From positions 218,064 to 282,063 of the forward strand of contig NZ_LRRU01000019.1 of assembly GCF_001641615.1 (NCBI RefSeq): a stretch of DNA of 64,000 bases, in the 5' to 3' direction. This document shows positions 46,073-54,517 of this stretch, in pieces. Position 1 is the stretch's first letter. Every line of letters begins with the position of its first letter. This DNA is from Pseudoalteromonas gelatinilytica. GTDB lineage: Bacteria > Pseudomonadota > Gammaproteobacteria > Enterobacterales > Alteromonadaceae. The notes beneath the pieces are model-generated. The model saw only the letters and a list, made by a program, of their open reading frames with translations. It made no database searches and was not told where the DNA came from. Made by a program: the position numbers and the translations under genes.

Positions 46073-49000
46073 TTAACCTACAGCCAACTTCCCTGCCTCA
46101 TGCCACATTTCGTTTGGCATGGGGTTTGTTAGCTCCCAAGTAATATTCATTGGTTGGCTGCCATTGTGGCTTTGGTATTTAACCTCGCCATAGTTAACGA
46201 ATCCCATTGTTCTACCGTTTTCATCTTTGCTTTGTTCACGCACAAACAACAAGATGGTTTTGCCTGTTTGTTGGTGCTGAATGTAGCTTAGGCCGCGGCC
46301 GTGTTCTGGTCGTGCGCTGTTTTGCGTTTGCCAATGAAACAGAGTAGGGCTGATTGCATAGTCATGGTATAGCGTTGTTGGCGAATAGGTTTTTTCGCAT
46401 TTATTGAGGGTTACAAAAAGTAATTCTAAATTTTGTTTTTTGAACTCTAATACGCCTTCGCGTGCAGTTGATTTTTTATCAAACGTATGAGCACCAAATG
46501 CAGCTAATATTTGCTGGCGTGTATAACGGCTGTGTAATTTTATTGCGTGATTTGGGAGACACGTTAAATCACTTTCTTGTTGGTGAATACGGTTTATTAA
46601 AAGCGTAATCACTTCTGATAACTCATGTTGTAATAGTGGGTTTTTTAGTGCTTGTAAGCTTTGTTTAATAGATTTAAACCCCAGATTTGTGCCGGTGTTA
46701 TCCCAAAAATTGTAATGAGCCATTAGAGCGTATTGTTGATTTTTAGGCGTTACTTCAATGCTAAAGTCGCTGTTACATAAATCGCGTAAAAAGCTCAAAT
46801 AGCTCAGTGAGTTGCAACTGAGTAATTGAGTGTTGATTGCACGATAATACGCAGCGTAAATATCTACTTGATCTACTGGTATTTCATCGCCTTTTAACCA
46901 GTGCCAGCCACCGAGCTTATTTTCCTTCGGTTTATAAATATCTTCTAACGTCACTTGAGGATTTATGGATAAAAAGTTACTTAGAGATAGTTGGGCGTTA
47001 GTATGTTGTGAATAGCTACTTATAAGCTGTTGCAAGCGCCTTTTACTATTAGTTGCCTGTTGAATATTACGCAAAATTGCTTTTTGGGTATGTTCTTGTA
47101 GCTCTATACTGCAACCCAACGGCAAATGCGGAAAATCATTTTCTATTTCGGCTTTTATTGACTGGTTAGTTTTGCCAATTAGAGCTCGAAACTTATTAGC
47201 AAAGTCATACTCTGGGCGAGCGTTACCAACAAAATCGAGAACGGTGCAGCATTGTTTTTGGCTATTGTCAGGTAAGCGCAGGCCCCGTCCTAACTGCTGT
47301 AAAAATAACGTTAGGCTTTCTGTTGGCCGTAAAAAAAGCAGAGTATCAACTTCAGGGATATCGACCCCTTCATTAAAAATATCTACTACACAGAGGATCT
47401 TTATTTCACCTCTTCTAAGCGCCTGTTGTTTGTGATTTCGCTCATGAGTATTTTTACTAGTAAGTACGTCTGCACTTATACCTGCAAGGTTAAATTTACT
47501 AGCCATAAATTCAGCATGATCTTGGCTAACACAGAATGCTAAGGCTTTAATTGTGTGAATATTTGTGGCGATTTCATTGAGGCACGATATGATTCTATTA
47601 GCGCGGTTGTTTTCCCCTGTGTAGAGCTTACTTAATTCGCTAATATCATAACGACCGCCACGCCAAGTTATTTTGCTTAAATCTATATCATCATCAAGCC
47701 CAAAGTATTGGAATGGGCATAGATGGCGTTGGTTTATTGCTTCTGGTAAGCGGATCTCTGCAGCAATTACACCACAGAAATCTTCCAAAATATTTGCACC
47801 ATCTTGCCTTTCTGGTGTGGCAGTTAAGCCTAATAAAATGTTTGGTTTAAAGTGGTTAAGAATACCGCGGTAACTTGCTGCGCTTACGTGATGTACTTCA
47901 TCGATAACAATGTAATCATAAAAATCAGCGCTCAACTTCATGTTGTCTATTTGATTATTAAGAGTCTGAATTGAGGCAAATAACTGGTTGTATCTTTGAG
48001 GTTTATAGTTACCGACCCAAAGCTCACCGAAATCGTTATTTTTTAGCACACCACGATAGGCGCTTTGTGCTTGAGTGAGGATCTCTTCTCGATGCGCGAC
48101 AAATAAAAAATTGGCATTTGGCTTTTTCTCATACACGTTTTTAAAATCGAATGCCGATATGATGGTTTTGCCAGTGCCTGTTGCAGCCACCACTAAGTTT
48201 CTAAATCGATCGTGAACACTTCGTTCAACACTTAGTTTTTCTAAAATAGCTAATTGATGAGTTTTTGGTGTGATATCAAAATAAAACTGGTTACTTGGTT
48301 GGCCTTTACCACGCTGCTCATTCAGTGAGTTTATTAGCTTTTCTTTGCATTCAACTTTGCCGGTAAATAATTCAAAATCTGGCGACTGCCAATAGGTTTC
48401 AAAGGTGCTTTTGGTTTTAGCAATAATATGCGGTATTTCTTGCGCGGTGATTTTTAAATTCCACTCGAGGCCGCTGGTGAGTGCTGAATGTGATAAGTTT
48501 GATGAACCAATGTAGCCTGTATGAAAACCTGTGTTACGCATAAATAAGTAAGATTTAGCGTGTAAACGTTCTTGTTGATTGTTGTAGCTTAGTTTTACTT
48601 CTGTGTTGGGTAAGCTAGCTAAGAACTCAACTGCTTTAGTATCTGTTGCACCCATGTATGAGGTGGTGATTACTTTTAGCTTATTACCTTTTCTTGTAAA
48701 GGCTTCTAGCTCACTTTTAAATATCCGCAGTCCAGTCCATTTGATAAATGAAACGAGCCAATAAATGGTATCAGCTGATTTAATTTCTCTTTTAAGCTCA
48801 GTCTCAAGAGATAGGCCAGCATTTGCGCCACTAAATAGCTCACTTTGCGTAAGACCTGTTAGTGGGGAAATGCTGTTTGAGTAGTCTTTGAGATTAGTTG
48901 CTACAGGGTTTTCTGTATTGAATAGAGCTGTAAGTATTTTACCTTGGCTATCTATGAGGTTTTCATTGATTAGCTCATCGTCTTTAATATGATCTTTAAG

Positions 49001-49225
49001 CCATAAAACTAAGTTATTAGCTAAATCAATTTGCTCGCTTAATCGATCTTTAGAGTGGGGGATAGCATCAATCGCATGTGCGACTAGCTTTCCTAAAAAT
49101 CGAGCTAACCAAGTTGCGGCTTCGGCACATTCTAGTTGGCGTTCTCCTACATAAAATTGCTTACGATCTAAATTCTGCTCAATCACTTGAGTAATAAGCT
49201 GCTCGTAAATGCCAACCTGTTCCAT
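46073..49225 (-). CDS. PLD-nuclease/SF2 helicase/DUF3427 protein
   Basis: The 1050-residue multidomain protein has a phospholipase-D-like domain at about 140-290 with H222-x-K224 and GSSN (240-243). The SF2 helicase core follows with Walker A ATGTGKT (348-354), DEVHH box (442-446), TATPER (468-473) and motif VI QQLGRGLR (643-650). The C-terminal region (about 750-1045) is of DUF3427 type (FLSINPQVTLEDIYKPKENKLGGWHWLKGDEIP...ARPEHGRGLSYIQHQQTGK). Such proteins are recurrent in defence islands and are thought to process or restrict foreign DNA. Only one HxK motif is visible, so the PLD part would need to dimerise. Divergent from the NERD gene. Confidence 0.92.
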   Translation of the reverse strand: MEQVGIYEQLITQVIEQNLDRKQFYVGERQLECAEAATWLARFLGKLVAHAIDAIPHSKDRLSEQIDLANNLVLWLKDHIKDDELINENLIDSQGKILTALFNTENPVATNLKDYSNSISPLTGLTQSELFSGANAGLSLETELKREIKSADTIYWLVSFIKWTGLRIFKSELEAFTRKGNKLKVITTSYMGATDTKAVEFLASLPNTEVKLSYNNQQERLHAKSYLFMRNTGFHTGYIGSSNLSHSALTSGLEWNLKITAQEIPHIIAKTKSTFETYWQSPDFELFTGKVECKEKLINSLNEQRGKGQPSNQFYFDITPKTHQLAILEKLSVERSVHDRFRNLVVAATGTGKTIISAFDFKNVYEKKPNANFLFVAHREEILTQAQSAYRGVLKNNDFGELWVGNYKPQRYNQLFASIQTLNNQIDNMKLSADFYDYIVIDEVHHVSAASYRGILNHFKPNILLGLTATPERQDGANILEDFCGVIAAEIRLPEAINQRHLCPFQYFGLDDDIDLSKITWRGGRYDISELSKLYTGENNRANRIISCLNEIATNIHTIKALAFCVSQDHAEFMASKFNLAGISADVLTSKNTHERNHKQQALRRGEIKILCVVDIFNEGVDIPEVDTLLFLRPTESLTLFLQQLGRGLRLPDNSQKQCCTVLDFVGNARPEYDFANKFRALIGKTNQSIKAEIENDFPHLPLGCSIELQEHTQKAILRNIQQATNSKRRLQQLISSYSQHTNAQLSLSNFLSINPQVTLEDIYKPKENKLGGWHWLKGDEIPVDQVDIYAAYYRAINTQLLSCNSLSYLSFLRDLCNSDFSIEVTPKNQQYALMAHYNFWDNTGTNLGFKSIKQSLQALKNPLLQHELSEVITLLINRIHQQESDLTCLPNHAIKLHSRYTRQQILAAFGAHTFDKKSTAREGVLEFKKQNLELLFVTLNKCEKTYSPTTLYHDYAISPTLFHWQTQNSARPEHGRGLSYIQHQQTGKTILLFVREQSKDENGRTMGFVNYGEVKYQSHNGSQPMNITWELTNPMPNEMWHEAGKLAVG

Positions 49226-49324
49226 AAACCACTCCCTGTTATTTACAGCCAGTTTACTGAAATAGCTAATGAAAACAAGAAATAACTCATTGTTCAGTTG
49301 CAGGCGATTGCTGAGGTTTTCCCC

Positions 49325-49520
49325 GTGTTCACACCCGAAATTGAATTAATTATGAGTAATTTACAGCATGGATGCTGTAAAAGGCCTAGCTTGGCCACGG
49401 ATGGCCTATCTACGCTGTTTACGTTCATTTAATTTATTCAAATTGAGGGAACAGTGTGAACCTCGGGGCGCCGAGAGATTCCAAAGAGAAGTCGGCGTTT
49501 ACTTCTCTTTGGTTGCCGTC
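49325..49520. other. Hairpin-rich intergenic element (possible structured RNA or mobile repeat)
   Basis: In under 200 nt there are several perfect inverted repeats. TTTACAGCAT/ATGCTGTAAA is at 49360-49381, GGCCA/TGGCC at 49393-49406, CTCGG/CCGAG at 49462-49475 and CCAAAGAGAAGT/ACTTCTCTTTGG at 49481-49512. GTTCACAC (49327-49334) pairs at long range with GTGTGAAC (49454-49461), enclosing the inner stems. No protein-coding frame explains it. The rest of the 358-nt gap between helicase and NERD genes is AT-rich and featureless. Confidence 0.75.
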
Positions 49521-49583
49521 GCCAACGCGACATTATTAAATAATTGATGTATAAAGAGGGAGTTAACAGAACAAGGATCTGAA

Positions 49584-50456
49584 ATGGATAACTTCATAGC
49601 ACAAGGACTCAGCCTCTTATTTGTAATAGGAGGAATATATTCAATATTAGGTGTTATTTTTTTAAGAGTATGGCTTCATCAGAAGCAAGCCAAGTTACCT
49701 GTAGATCGAAAAAAATTTACTCGAGTAGCCGCACAAACACTTAACGATCAAGTAAACGATAAGGTCTTTAATGTTGTTGGTTACATAGGTTTAGCTACAT
49801 TGATTATTACAATGCCGTTTGCCCTCAAAGGGATTACCGAAATGTTGGCAAGCGGTCAATTGAACTACTTTTTTATAGTTGTAATTATTGTCGGTTTAAT
49901 TTACACCGCCAGAAAATCGTGGTTTGAATCAGACCAGTTAATTAAACTAAAACTAGGACGAGACGCTGAGTTAGCTGTTGCATCTGAATTAATTGAGCTT
50001 CAATCTCATGGGTATCAAATATTTCATGATATTCAAGCTGATGGGTTTAATATTGATCACTTAGTTATTGGGCCTAATGGTGTTTTTGCGATTGAAACAA
50101 AAGGAAGGCATAAGCGCGTTAAAGATGATACAAACTACAAAGTCCGATTCGAAAATAATCTACTTGCCTTTCCATCTTGGAGTGAAAGCAAGCCAATTGA
50201 ACAAGCAAAAATACAAGCAAATTGGGTTTATAAATGGTTAAGTGAAGCAACTGGTTTTCAAACAAAAATAACCCCAATATTGTGCTTTCCAGGTTGGTTT
50301 ATAGAGTTGAAGCAGCGACCACCATTTCCTATTGTTTCCCATAGACAGTTAGCAAAAACTATATTGTCGATGCGCCAAAACCAAATAGATGGAGCTATGC
50401 AAAAAGCTATTTGCTATCAAGCTGTGCAAAGAAGCTTAAATATTTCTAAGGTTTAA
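49584..50456 (+). CDS. Membrane-anchored NERD-domain protein
   Basis: The 290-residue protein has an N-terminal TM helix (about 8-30), two further TM segments (64-82 and 95-112) and a cytoplasmic NERD (nuclease-related) domain. The restriction-endonuclease-like core is intact: D158 (NIDHLVIGPNG) and E171-T-K173 (FAIETKGR). NERD proteins are frequently linked to helicases and defence genes, and here it is next to the PLD-helicase across the hairpin element. RBS AAGGA precedes the ATG. Actual nuclease activity is unproven for most of the family. Confidence 0.9.
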   Translation: MDNFIAQGLSLLFVIGGIYSILGVIFLRVWLHQKQAKLPVDRKKFTRVAAQTLNDQVNDKVFNVVGYIGLATLIITMPFALKGITEMLASGQLNYFFIVVIIVGLIYTARKSWFESDQLIKLKLGRDAELAVASELIELQSHGYQIFHDIQADGFNIDHLVIGPNGVFAIETKGRHKRVKDDTNYKVRFENNLLAFPSWSESKPIEQAKIQANWVYKWLSEATGFQTKITPILCFPGWFIELKQRPPFPIVSHRQLAKTILSMRQNQIDGAMQKAICYQAVQRSLNISKV

Positions 50457-50608
50457 TTGATAGAGACTAAATTTAATGCTTAGTTTGAGTAGGCACTTTG
50501 CATCGAAAGTTTTATAAAGCAATTGTTTTAGCTAGCTTTTATCGAATAAGTACCTCCCTAGCTAACACATAGGGAGTAATTACAACCAAATTACACAGAT
50601 GTAATGTT

Positions 50609-51334
50609 ATGAATAAATGGATTTTATTTCTCGCTACTTTGCTAGCGAGTTTCAACACGGTTGCTGAAGAGCAATATTCAAAAAGTCGCTGCGATAACAT
50701 TGAGGCTGAGCGCGAGAGCATTCGTAAAAGAATGAATCGTAGCTACACGGCTAGGCAAGGTGAACGGTGGAATCAGCGTTTAGATGAGCTTTTTACGCTG
50801 TTGGCTAGACACTGCAAACACCCAAAAAGAAGTTCTGGTAATGGCGGTAATTATACGTATCGCTCGAACCCTACCGCACTTTTAAACACCAAAGTACATA
50901 ACTCTACGGTGTATTCAAATTCATATAATGACGATAAAAAGCGCCATGCTTGGGGGCAATTTTATCAATTACCTGATCGTTGTAGAGCGAAGGATATGAA
51001 GCAAGCTGATTTTGTATGGTGTAGCGAAAATAAAGCTGAGCAAAAGGCGCTATTTGAATCTGCTTGGAGTGGTAAAGCTAAAGCAGACTATAAAGATATT
51101 GTTATTACTGTAAAGCCGACCATTACAGAAATTAATGCAAATAAAACTACAAGCCAAGCCGTGATAAAGAATCCGATAATTGAAGCACCCGTTAAACAAG
51201 CTTCAACTCCTTTAAATGAGAGTGTTGGACCGCAATTAACAAAGTTGAATGACCTTAAAATTTGGCAATTAGTCTTGGCTGGCATTGCGGCCATGTTGTT
51301 TGTGTTTGGCCTTTATCGTTGGTTTAGAGATTGA
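50609..51334 (+). CDS. Exported single-TM protein of a two-cysteine family
   Basis: The 241-residue protein has signal peptide MNKWILFLATLLASFNTVA, then an N-terminal helical segment bounded by cysteines (SRCDNIEAERESIRKRM...LLARHCKHP). A linker follows, then a module with W-x2-FY-x2-P-x-RC (HAWGQFYQLPDRC) and a further Cys, and a C-terminal TM helix (LVLAGIAAMLFVFGLYRWF). The WxxFYxxPxRC module is clearly shared with 55907-56599, and the N-terminal cysteine pattern with 57262-59514. The function is unknown; topology suggests an inner-membrane protein with a periplasmic domain. Confidence 0.75.
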   Translation: MNKWILFLATLLASFNTVAEEQYSKSRCDNIEAERESIRKRMNRSYTARQGERWNQRLDELFTLLARHCKHPKRSSGNGGNYTYRSNPTALLNTKVHNSTVYSNSYNDDKKRHAWGQFYQLPDRCRAKDMKQADFVWCSENKAEQKALFESAWSGKAKADYKDIVITVKPTITEINANKTTSQAVIKNPIIEAPVKQASTPLNESVGPQLTKLNDLKIWQLVLAGIAAMLFVFGLYRWFRD

Positions 51335-51369
51335 GTTATTTGACGGGCTAAAACCCGACTTACGATGAC

Positions 51370-51418
51370 GAGAAGCGAGAAGCGAGAAGCGAGAAGCGAG
51401 AAGCGAGAAGCGAGAAGT
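51370..51418. repeat. Tandem heptamer repeat GAGAAGC x7
   Basis: Six perfect copies of GAGAAGC and one GAGAAGT lie between two convergent genes and end 14 nt before the LysR stop codon. It is of the same general purine-rich style as the runs inside the mosaics. Confidence 0.9.
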
Positions 51419-51431
51419 GAGAAAACTGCAA

Positions 51432-52286
51432 CTAAAGCCCTAATATTTCTCCTTGCAAGCTTGGTGAGTCTGCAATACTGGTTTGGAGTTGTTCTATCAA
51501 CAACTGGGCATTCGCTGATGGTGTGCGTGAATGTGGCCAGAGGGCGTAAATTGGCCTTGCGGAAATACTGTGGGGGGAATCGATATAACTAAAGTTGCTG
51601 GTGTCGTCTATACAGCAAATTTCGCTCATGGGTAGTAAGCCAATGCCATAGCCTGCTTCAACCATTTTTCTGGCGATTGTAATATCAAAACAAAAGCTTA
51701 TATGTTCATACTCGGTTTTTAATTTGTTTAGCAAACCGCTGGGGAGTTGTGACTCTGAATAGGGCAGTATCAGCCTTGATGTTGGAGCATCTTTCTTTTT
51801 AATCAGCTTTATTGCGATCATGCCTAGGCGCTTTTGAAAATAACTTGAGTCTTGTTGTTCGCCGATGCGAATGGCTAAGTCAAAACGTTTTTGGCTTAGT
51901 TGGCTGTTGGCATTACTTGGGTAAATGTGGAGGTTTAGCGTAGGGTTTGCCATCGCAAACTGATTAACGGCCCCCATCAGTGGGCCCGCAATGATGTTTT
52001 GTGGACACAACAGATAAAACTCTTTTGCAGTGGGTGAGTCATTTAATTGCTCAAGCTGGCTGTTAAGAGCGAGCACTGGTTCGCCTAGCTCGTTATACAG
52101 TGATTCGCCTTTGGCGGTTAATACAATGCCTCGGGCTGTGCGTTGCAGTAATGGCTCAGCGAGTTTTTCTTCTAAAGCCTGAATACGCCTTGATAGGGTC
52201 GATAGATTCAGTCCTAAATCTTTTGCTGTTTGGCTCATGCTTTTACGGCGCGCTATTTCAATAAATAAATGCAGATCATCCAGCAT
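51432..52286 (-). CDS. LysR-family transcriptional regulator
   Basis: The 284-residue protein has an N-terminal winged helix-turn-helix (MSQTAKDLGLNLSTLSRRIQALEEKL) and a C-terminal effector domain. It is divergent from the DUF2798/monooxygenase pair, with an 81-nt intergenic region, so it most likely regulates those two genes. Effector unknown. Confidence 0.93.
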   Translation of the reverse strand: MLDDLHLFIEIARRKSMSQTAKDLGLNLSTLSRRIQALEEKLAEPLLQRTARGIVLTAKGESLYNELGEPVLALNSQLEQLNDSPTAKEFYLLCPQNIIAGPLMGAVNQFAMANPTLNLHIYPSNANSQLSQKRFDLAIRIGEQQDSSYFQKRLGMIAIKLIKKKDAPTSRLILPYSESQLPSGLLNKLKTEYEHISFCFDITIARKMVEAGYGIGLLPMSEICCIDDTSNFSYIDSPHSISARPIYALWPHSRTPSANAQLLIEQLQTSIADSPSLQGEILGL

Positions 52287-52367
52287 ACGACTCCCTCAAT
52301 CTTAGTTTGCATTTTCGTGACTGTTGCCACTAGGCCAGTGCAAATATAGTAACGCCAAGGAGGACAT

Positions 52368-52589
52368 ATGAAAATTCATTTTACTTTTACTGCGGCATTT
52401 TCGTTTTTAATGTCGTTTTTACTTTCGGCATGGGTCACTTATGTCAACTTAGGGCTGAGCGATACATTTTTTCTAAGTTGGATGAAGGCATTTGCCAATG
52501 CATGGCCTGCTGCGTTTGTGGTGGCTTTTACGGTTGCCCCGCCAATTAGGGCATTGGTTTTAAAGTTATTTAGTAAGGAGTCAGTATGA
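52368..52589 (+). CDS. DUF2798-type two-helix membrane protein
   Basis: The 73-residue protein has two TM segments (about 7-27 and 43-63) and the APPIRALVLKL ending typical of DUF2798. The RBS AAGGAGG is strong. The last 4 nt overlap the monooxygenase start. Function unknown; it is likely under control of the divergent LysR regulator. Confidence 0.85.
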   Translation: MKIHFTFTAAFSFLMSFLLSAWVTYVNLGLSDTFFLSWMKAFANAWPAAFVVAFTVAPPIRALVLKLFSKESV

Positions 52590-52867
52590 TTAATATCGTG
52601 GCAAAAATTACCCCAAAGGCGGCATTATTTGACGACTGTAAAGGGCGTTTACAGGGCATTTTAGCAGCCACTCGCGCAGAGCCTGGTTGTAATCGTTTTG
52701 AGCTGTTTGCAAGCAAAGAGCAGCGTTGTTTGTTTTTAGTTGAGCAGTTTGAATCGCAAGCCGCCCTTGATGAGCATTATGCTCAGCCTTATACCAAAGC
52801 TGTGTTCGCGTTTTATGAGAATGCCTTGGCGAAGCCGGTTGAGGTAGAGAAAGTGGAGGTGTGTTGA
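52586..52867 (+). CDS. Antibiotic biosynthesis monooxygenase-fold protein
   Basis: The 93-residue ABM/YgiN-like protein has RAEPGCNRFELFASKE and FLVEQFESQAALDEHY as family landmarks. Relatives such as YgiN act as cofactor-free quinol monooxygenases or simply as dimeric ligand-binding proteins. RBS AAGGAG lies inside the 3' end of the upstream gene, so translation is coupled. A repeat mosaic follows. Confidence 0.88.
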   Translation: MINIVAKITPKAALFDDCKGRLQGILAATRAEPGCNRFELFASKEQRCLFLVEQFESQAALDEHYAQPYTKAVFAFYENALAKPVEVEKVEVC

Positions 52868-52869
52868 GA

Positions 52870-53035
52870 GAAAAGTTTGCGAGATACGAGGGGAAAGGAG
52901 CTAGGCTCTAGGGGCTAGGTACTAGGGGAAAGTCGAACTGTGGGGTTGTTAAGGTCGAGTGTTCTTCTGTGCAATGACAACCTTGTAGGAGGTATTGTAG
53001 GAGGTACTTGAGTGCCGAATGAAACATAAAAGAGC
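52870..53035. repeat. Short mosaic repeat, reverse orientation
   Basis: It contains tandem GCTAGG-type heptamers (the reverse complement of the CCTAG heptamers), GTCGAACTGTGGGGTTG and GTAGGAGGTACTTGAGTGCCGAAT, which are reverse complements of segments in the blocks at 26343 and 28490. No complete unit is present. Confidence 0.75.
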
Positions 53036-53050
53036 GATCAGCCGCCAGCT

Positions 53051-53098
53051 AAAAAAAACTAGGCTACTGGGGAAGTACTGCTATTCGTAGCCTAGTTT
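53051..53098 (-). terminator. Intrinsic terminator of the small exported-protein gene
   Basis: On the minus strand AAACTAGGCTAC pairs perfectly with GTAGCCTAGTTT (12 bp, 19-nt loop) and is followed by a T-run of eight, starting about 15 nt after the stop. Confidence 0.8.
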
Positions 53099-53114
53099 CA
53101 CGAGGTTGAAATGG

Positions 53115-53420
53115 TTACAGCATATGCAGGATTTGCTTAGCTTTTTCGCGGGTTAAACACGCGGCCATTGGGCGTTTTGCAAATAGCTTGGCTGAGACTG
53201 TTTGTTCTTTGCCCATGTATTGGTTGTGCAGTGTTTGCACATTGACTTTGCAGGTCACCGAATGGCTGTTTTCTACATAGCGAATTTCTACTCGCTCTAC
53301 TTTTTTAATTAAGTTTTTATAAGGGTAGCCTTCATCGGTATCAAGCTGAGTAATTACTGGTTGGTTGGCATAACTAAAGCTTGTGGCAACTATAAGTAAT
53401 AAAATAAGTAAGTATTTCAT
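53115..53420 (-). CDS. Small exported protein of unknown function
   Basis: The 101-residue protein has signal peptide MKYLLILLLIVATSFSYA and a mature part of about 83 residues with two cysteines (VTCKVN and AACLTR) that could form a disulfide. No family is recognised. RBS AAGGAC precedes the ATG and a strong terminator follows. It is divergent from the LysR regulator at 53534, which may control it. Confidence 0.72.
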   Translation of the reverse strand: MKYLLILLLIVATSFSYANQPVITQLDTDEGYPYKNLIKKVERVEIRYVENSHSVTCKVNVQTLHNQYMGKEQTVSAKLFAKRPMAACLTREKAKQILHML

Positions 53421-53533
53421 GGTGTTTGTCCTTGTCTTGTCGCGGTTGGCAGTATGAGTATTACTCGTGTCACCACTACTGACAAACGATTAAAAATTGC
53501 CTATGCTTAAGTTTTTATTAACCATAAAAGCGT

Positions 53534-54442
53534 ATGCAGTTACCTCCATTAAAAAGCCTTTGGTATTTTAAGCACGCGGCAGAGTTAGGTAGTTTTAAGC
53601 TTGCGGCAGAGCAGTTGTTTGTTAGCCAAGCTGCGGTTAGCCAACAAATTCGCTTGTTAGAACAACAGCTTGATTGCAGCTTGTTTACTCGTCATACCCG
53701 TTATGTTGAGCTGACTCGCCAAGGCGAACAGCTGTTACCCCATGTACTTAAGGGATTTAGTCATTTACAAGCAGGTGTGCAGGCTGTTAGCCAAGATAGC
53801 CACCCGAATACGTTAAACTTAACTGTGCTGCCTTCGTTCGCCAGTGGCTGGTTACTGGGCCGTATTAGCGACTTTCAAAACAAATACCCCAATATCAAAG
53901 TGCGTATTGAACCAAGCGATCAACTTGCCGACTTTTCAGCGGGGCAAGTTGATTTAGGCATTCGGTTTGGTCAAGGAAACTACCCAGGTTTGCACAGTGA
54001 GCTTATCAGCGACGACAGCCTATTTTTGGCTTATAAACCCGGTGCCATTGATGTTAATAAACCCCTTAAACCGCAGATTCTGGCACAAAAACTAATTAAA
54101 GATGTGTGCCCAGACGCAGAGCGCGGTTGGTTAACTTTGGCTCAGCAATTAGCTGTAAGCCCAGATGCGCTCCCCGCACTTGAAATTGATAACGCTGCAC
54201 TGGTTATTCAAGCCACGTTAGCAGGGCAAGGTATTGCAATGGTAAGGCGGCGGTTAATCGAAACTCAACTGCAACTTGGTCAGCTAGAGATTTATCCAAA
54301 CTATGAGTATCACTGCCAATATAAGTACTACCTTGCTGCGCCGCCCGAACATTTTAAATGGCAAAAAGTGCAGCTGTTTAAAGATTGGTTGCTTGCTCAG
54401 TTTGCTTTAGATGATCAGCAATTTTATCAACTTCATCAGTAA
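53534..54442 (+). CDS. LysR-family regulator, GcvA-like
   Basis: The 302-residue protein has the GcvA-subfamily start MQLPPLKSLWYFKHAAELGSFKLAAEQL, then helix-turn-helix VSQAAVSQQIRLLEQQL and the effector domain (VDLGIRFGQGNYPGL is characteristic of the subfamily). It may control the divergent small exported protein or the downstream Omp85-like barrel 75 nt away. Glycine-cleavage genes are not nearby, so the symbol gcvA is not assigned. Confidence 0.92.
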   Translation: MQLPPLKSLWYFKHAAELGSFKLAAEQLFVSQAAVSQQIRLLEQQLDCSLFTRHTRYVELTRQGEQLLPHVLKGFSHLQAGVQAVSQDSHPNTLNLTVLPSFASGWLLGRISDFQNKYPNIKVRIEPSDQLADFSAGQVDLGIRFGQGNYPGLHSELISDDSLFLAYKPGAIDVNKPLKPQILAQKLIKDVCPDAERGWLTLAQQLAVSPDALPALEIDNAALVIQATLAGQGIAMVRRRLIETQLQLGQLEIYPNYEYHCQYKYYLAAPPEHFKWQKVQLFKDWLLAQFALDDQQFYQLHQ

Positions 54443-54517
54443 CATTTGCGTTAAATCATTTTAAAGTTTTTAAGCACCAGCTATGCTTATTTAAGTCGCT
54501 TACTAAAGGAGCTAGTA

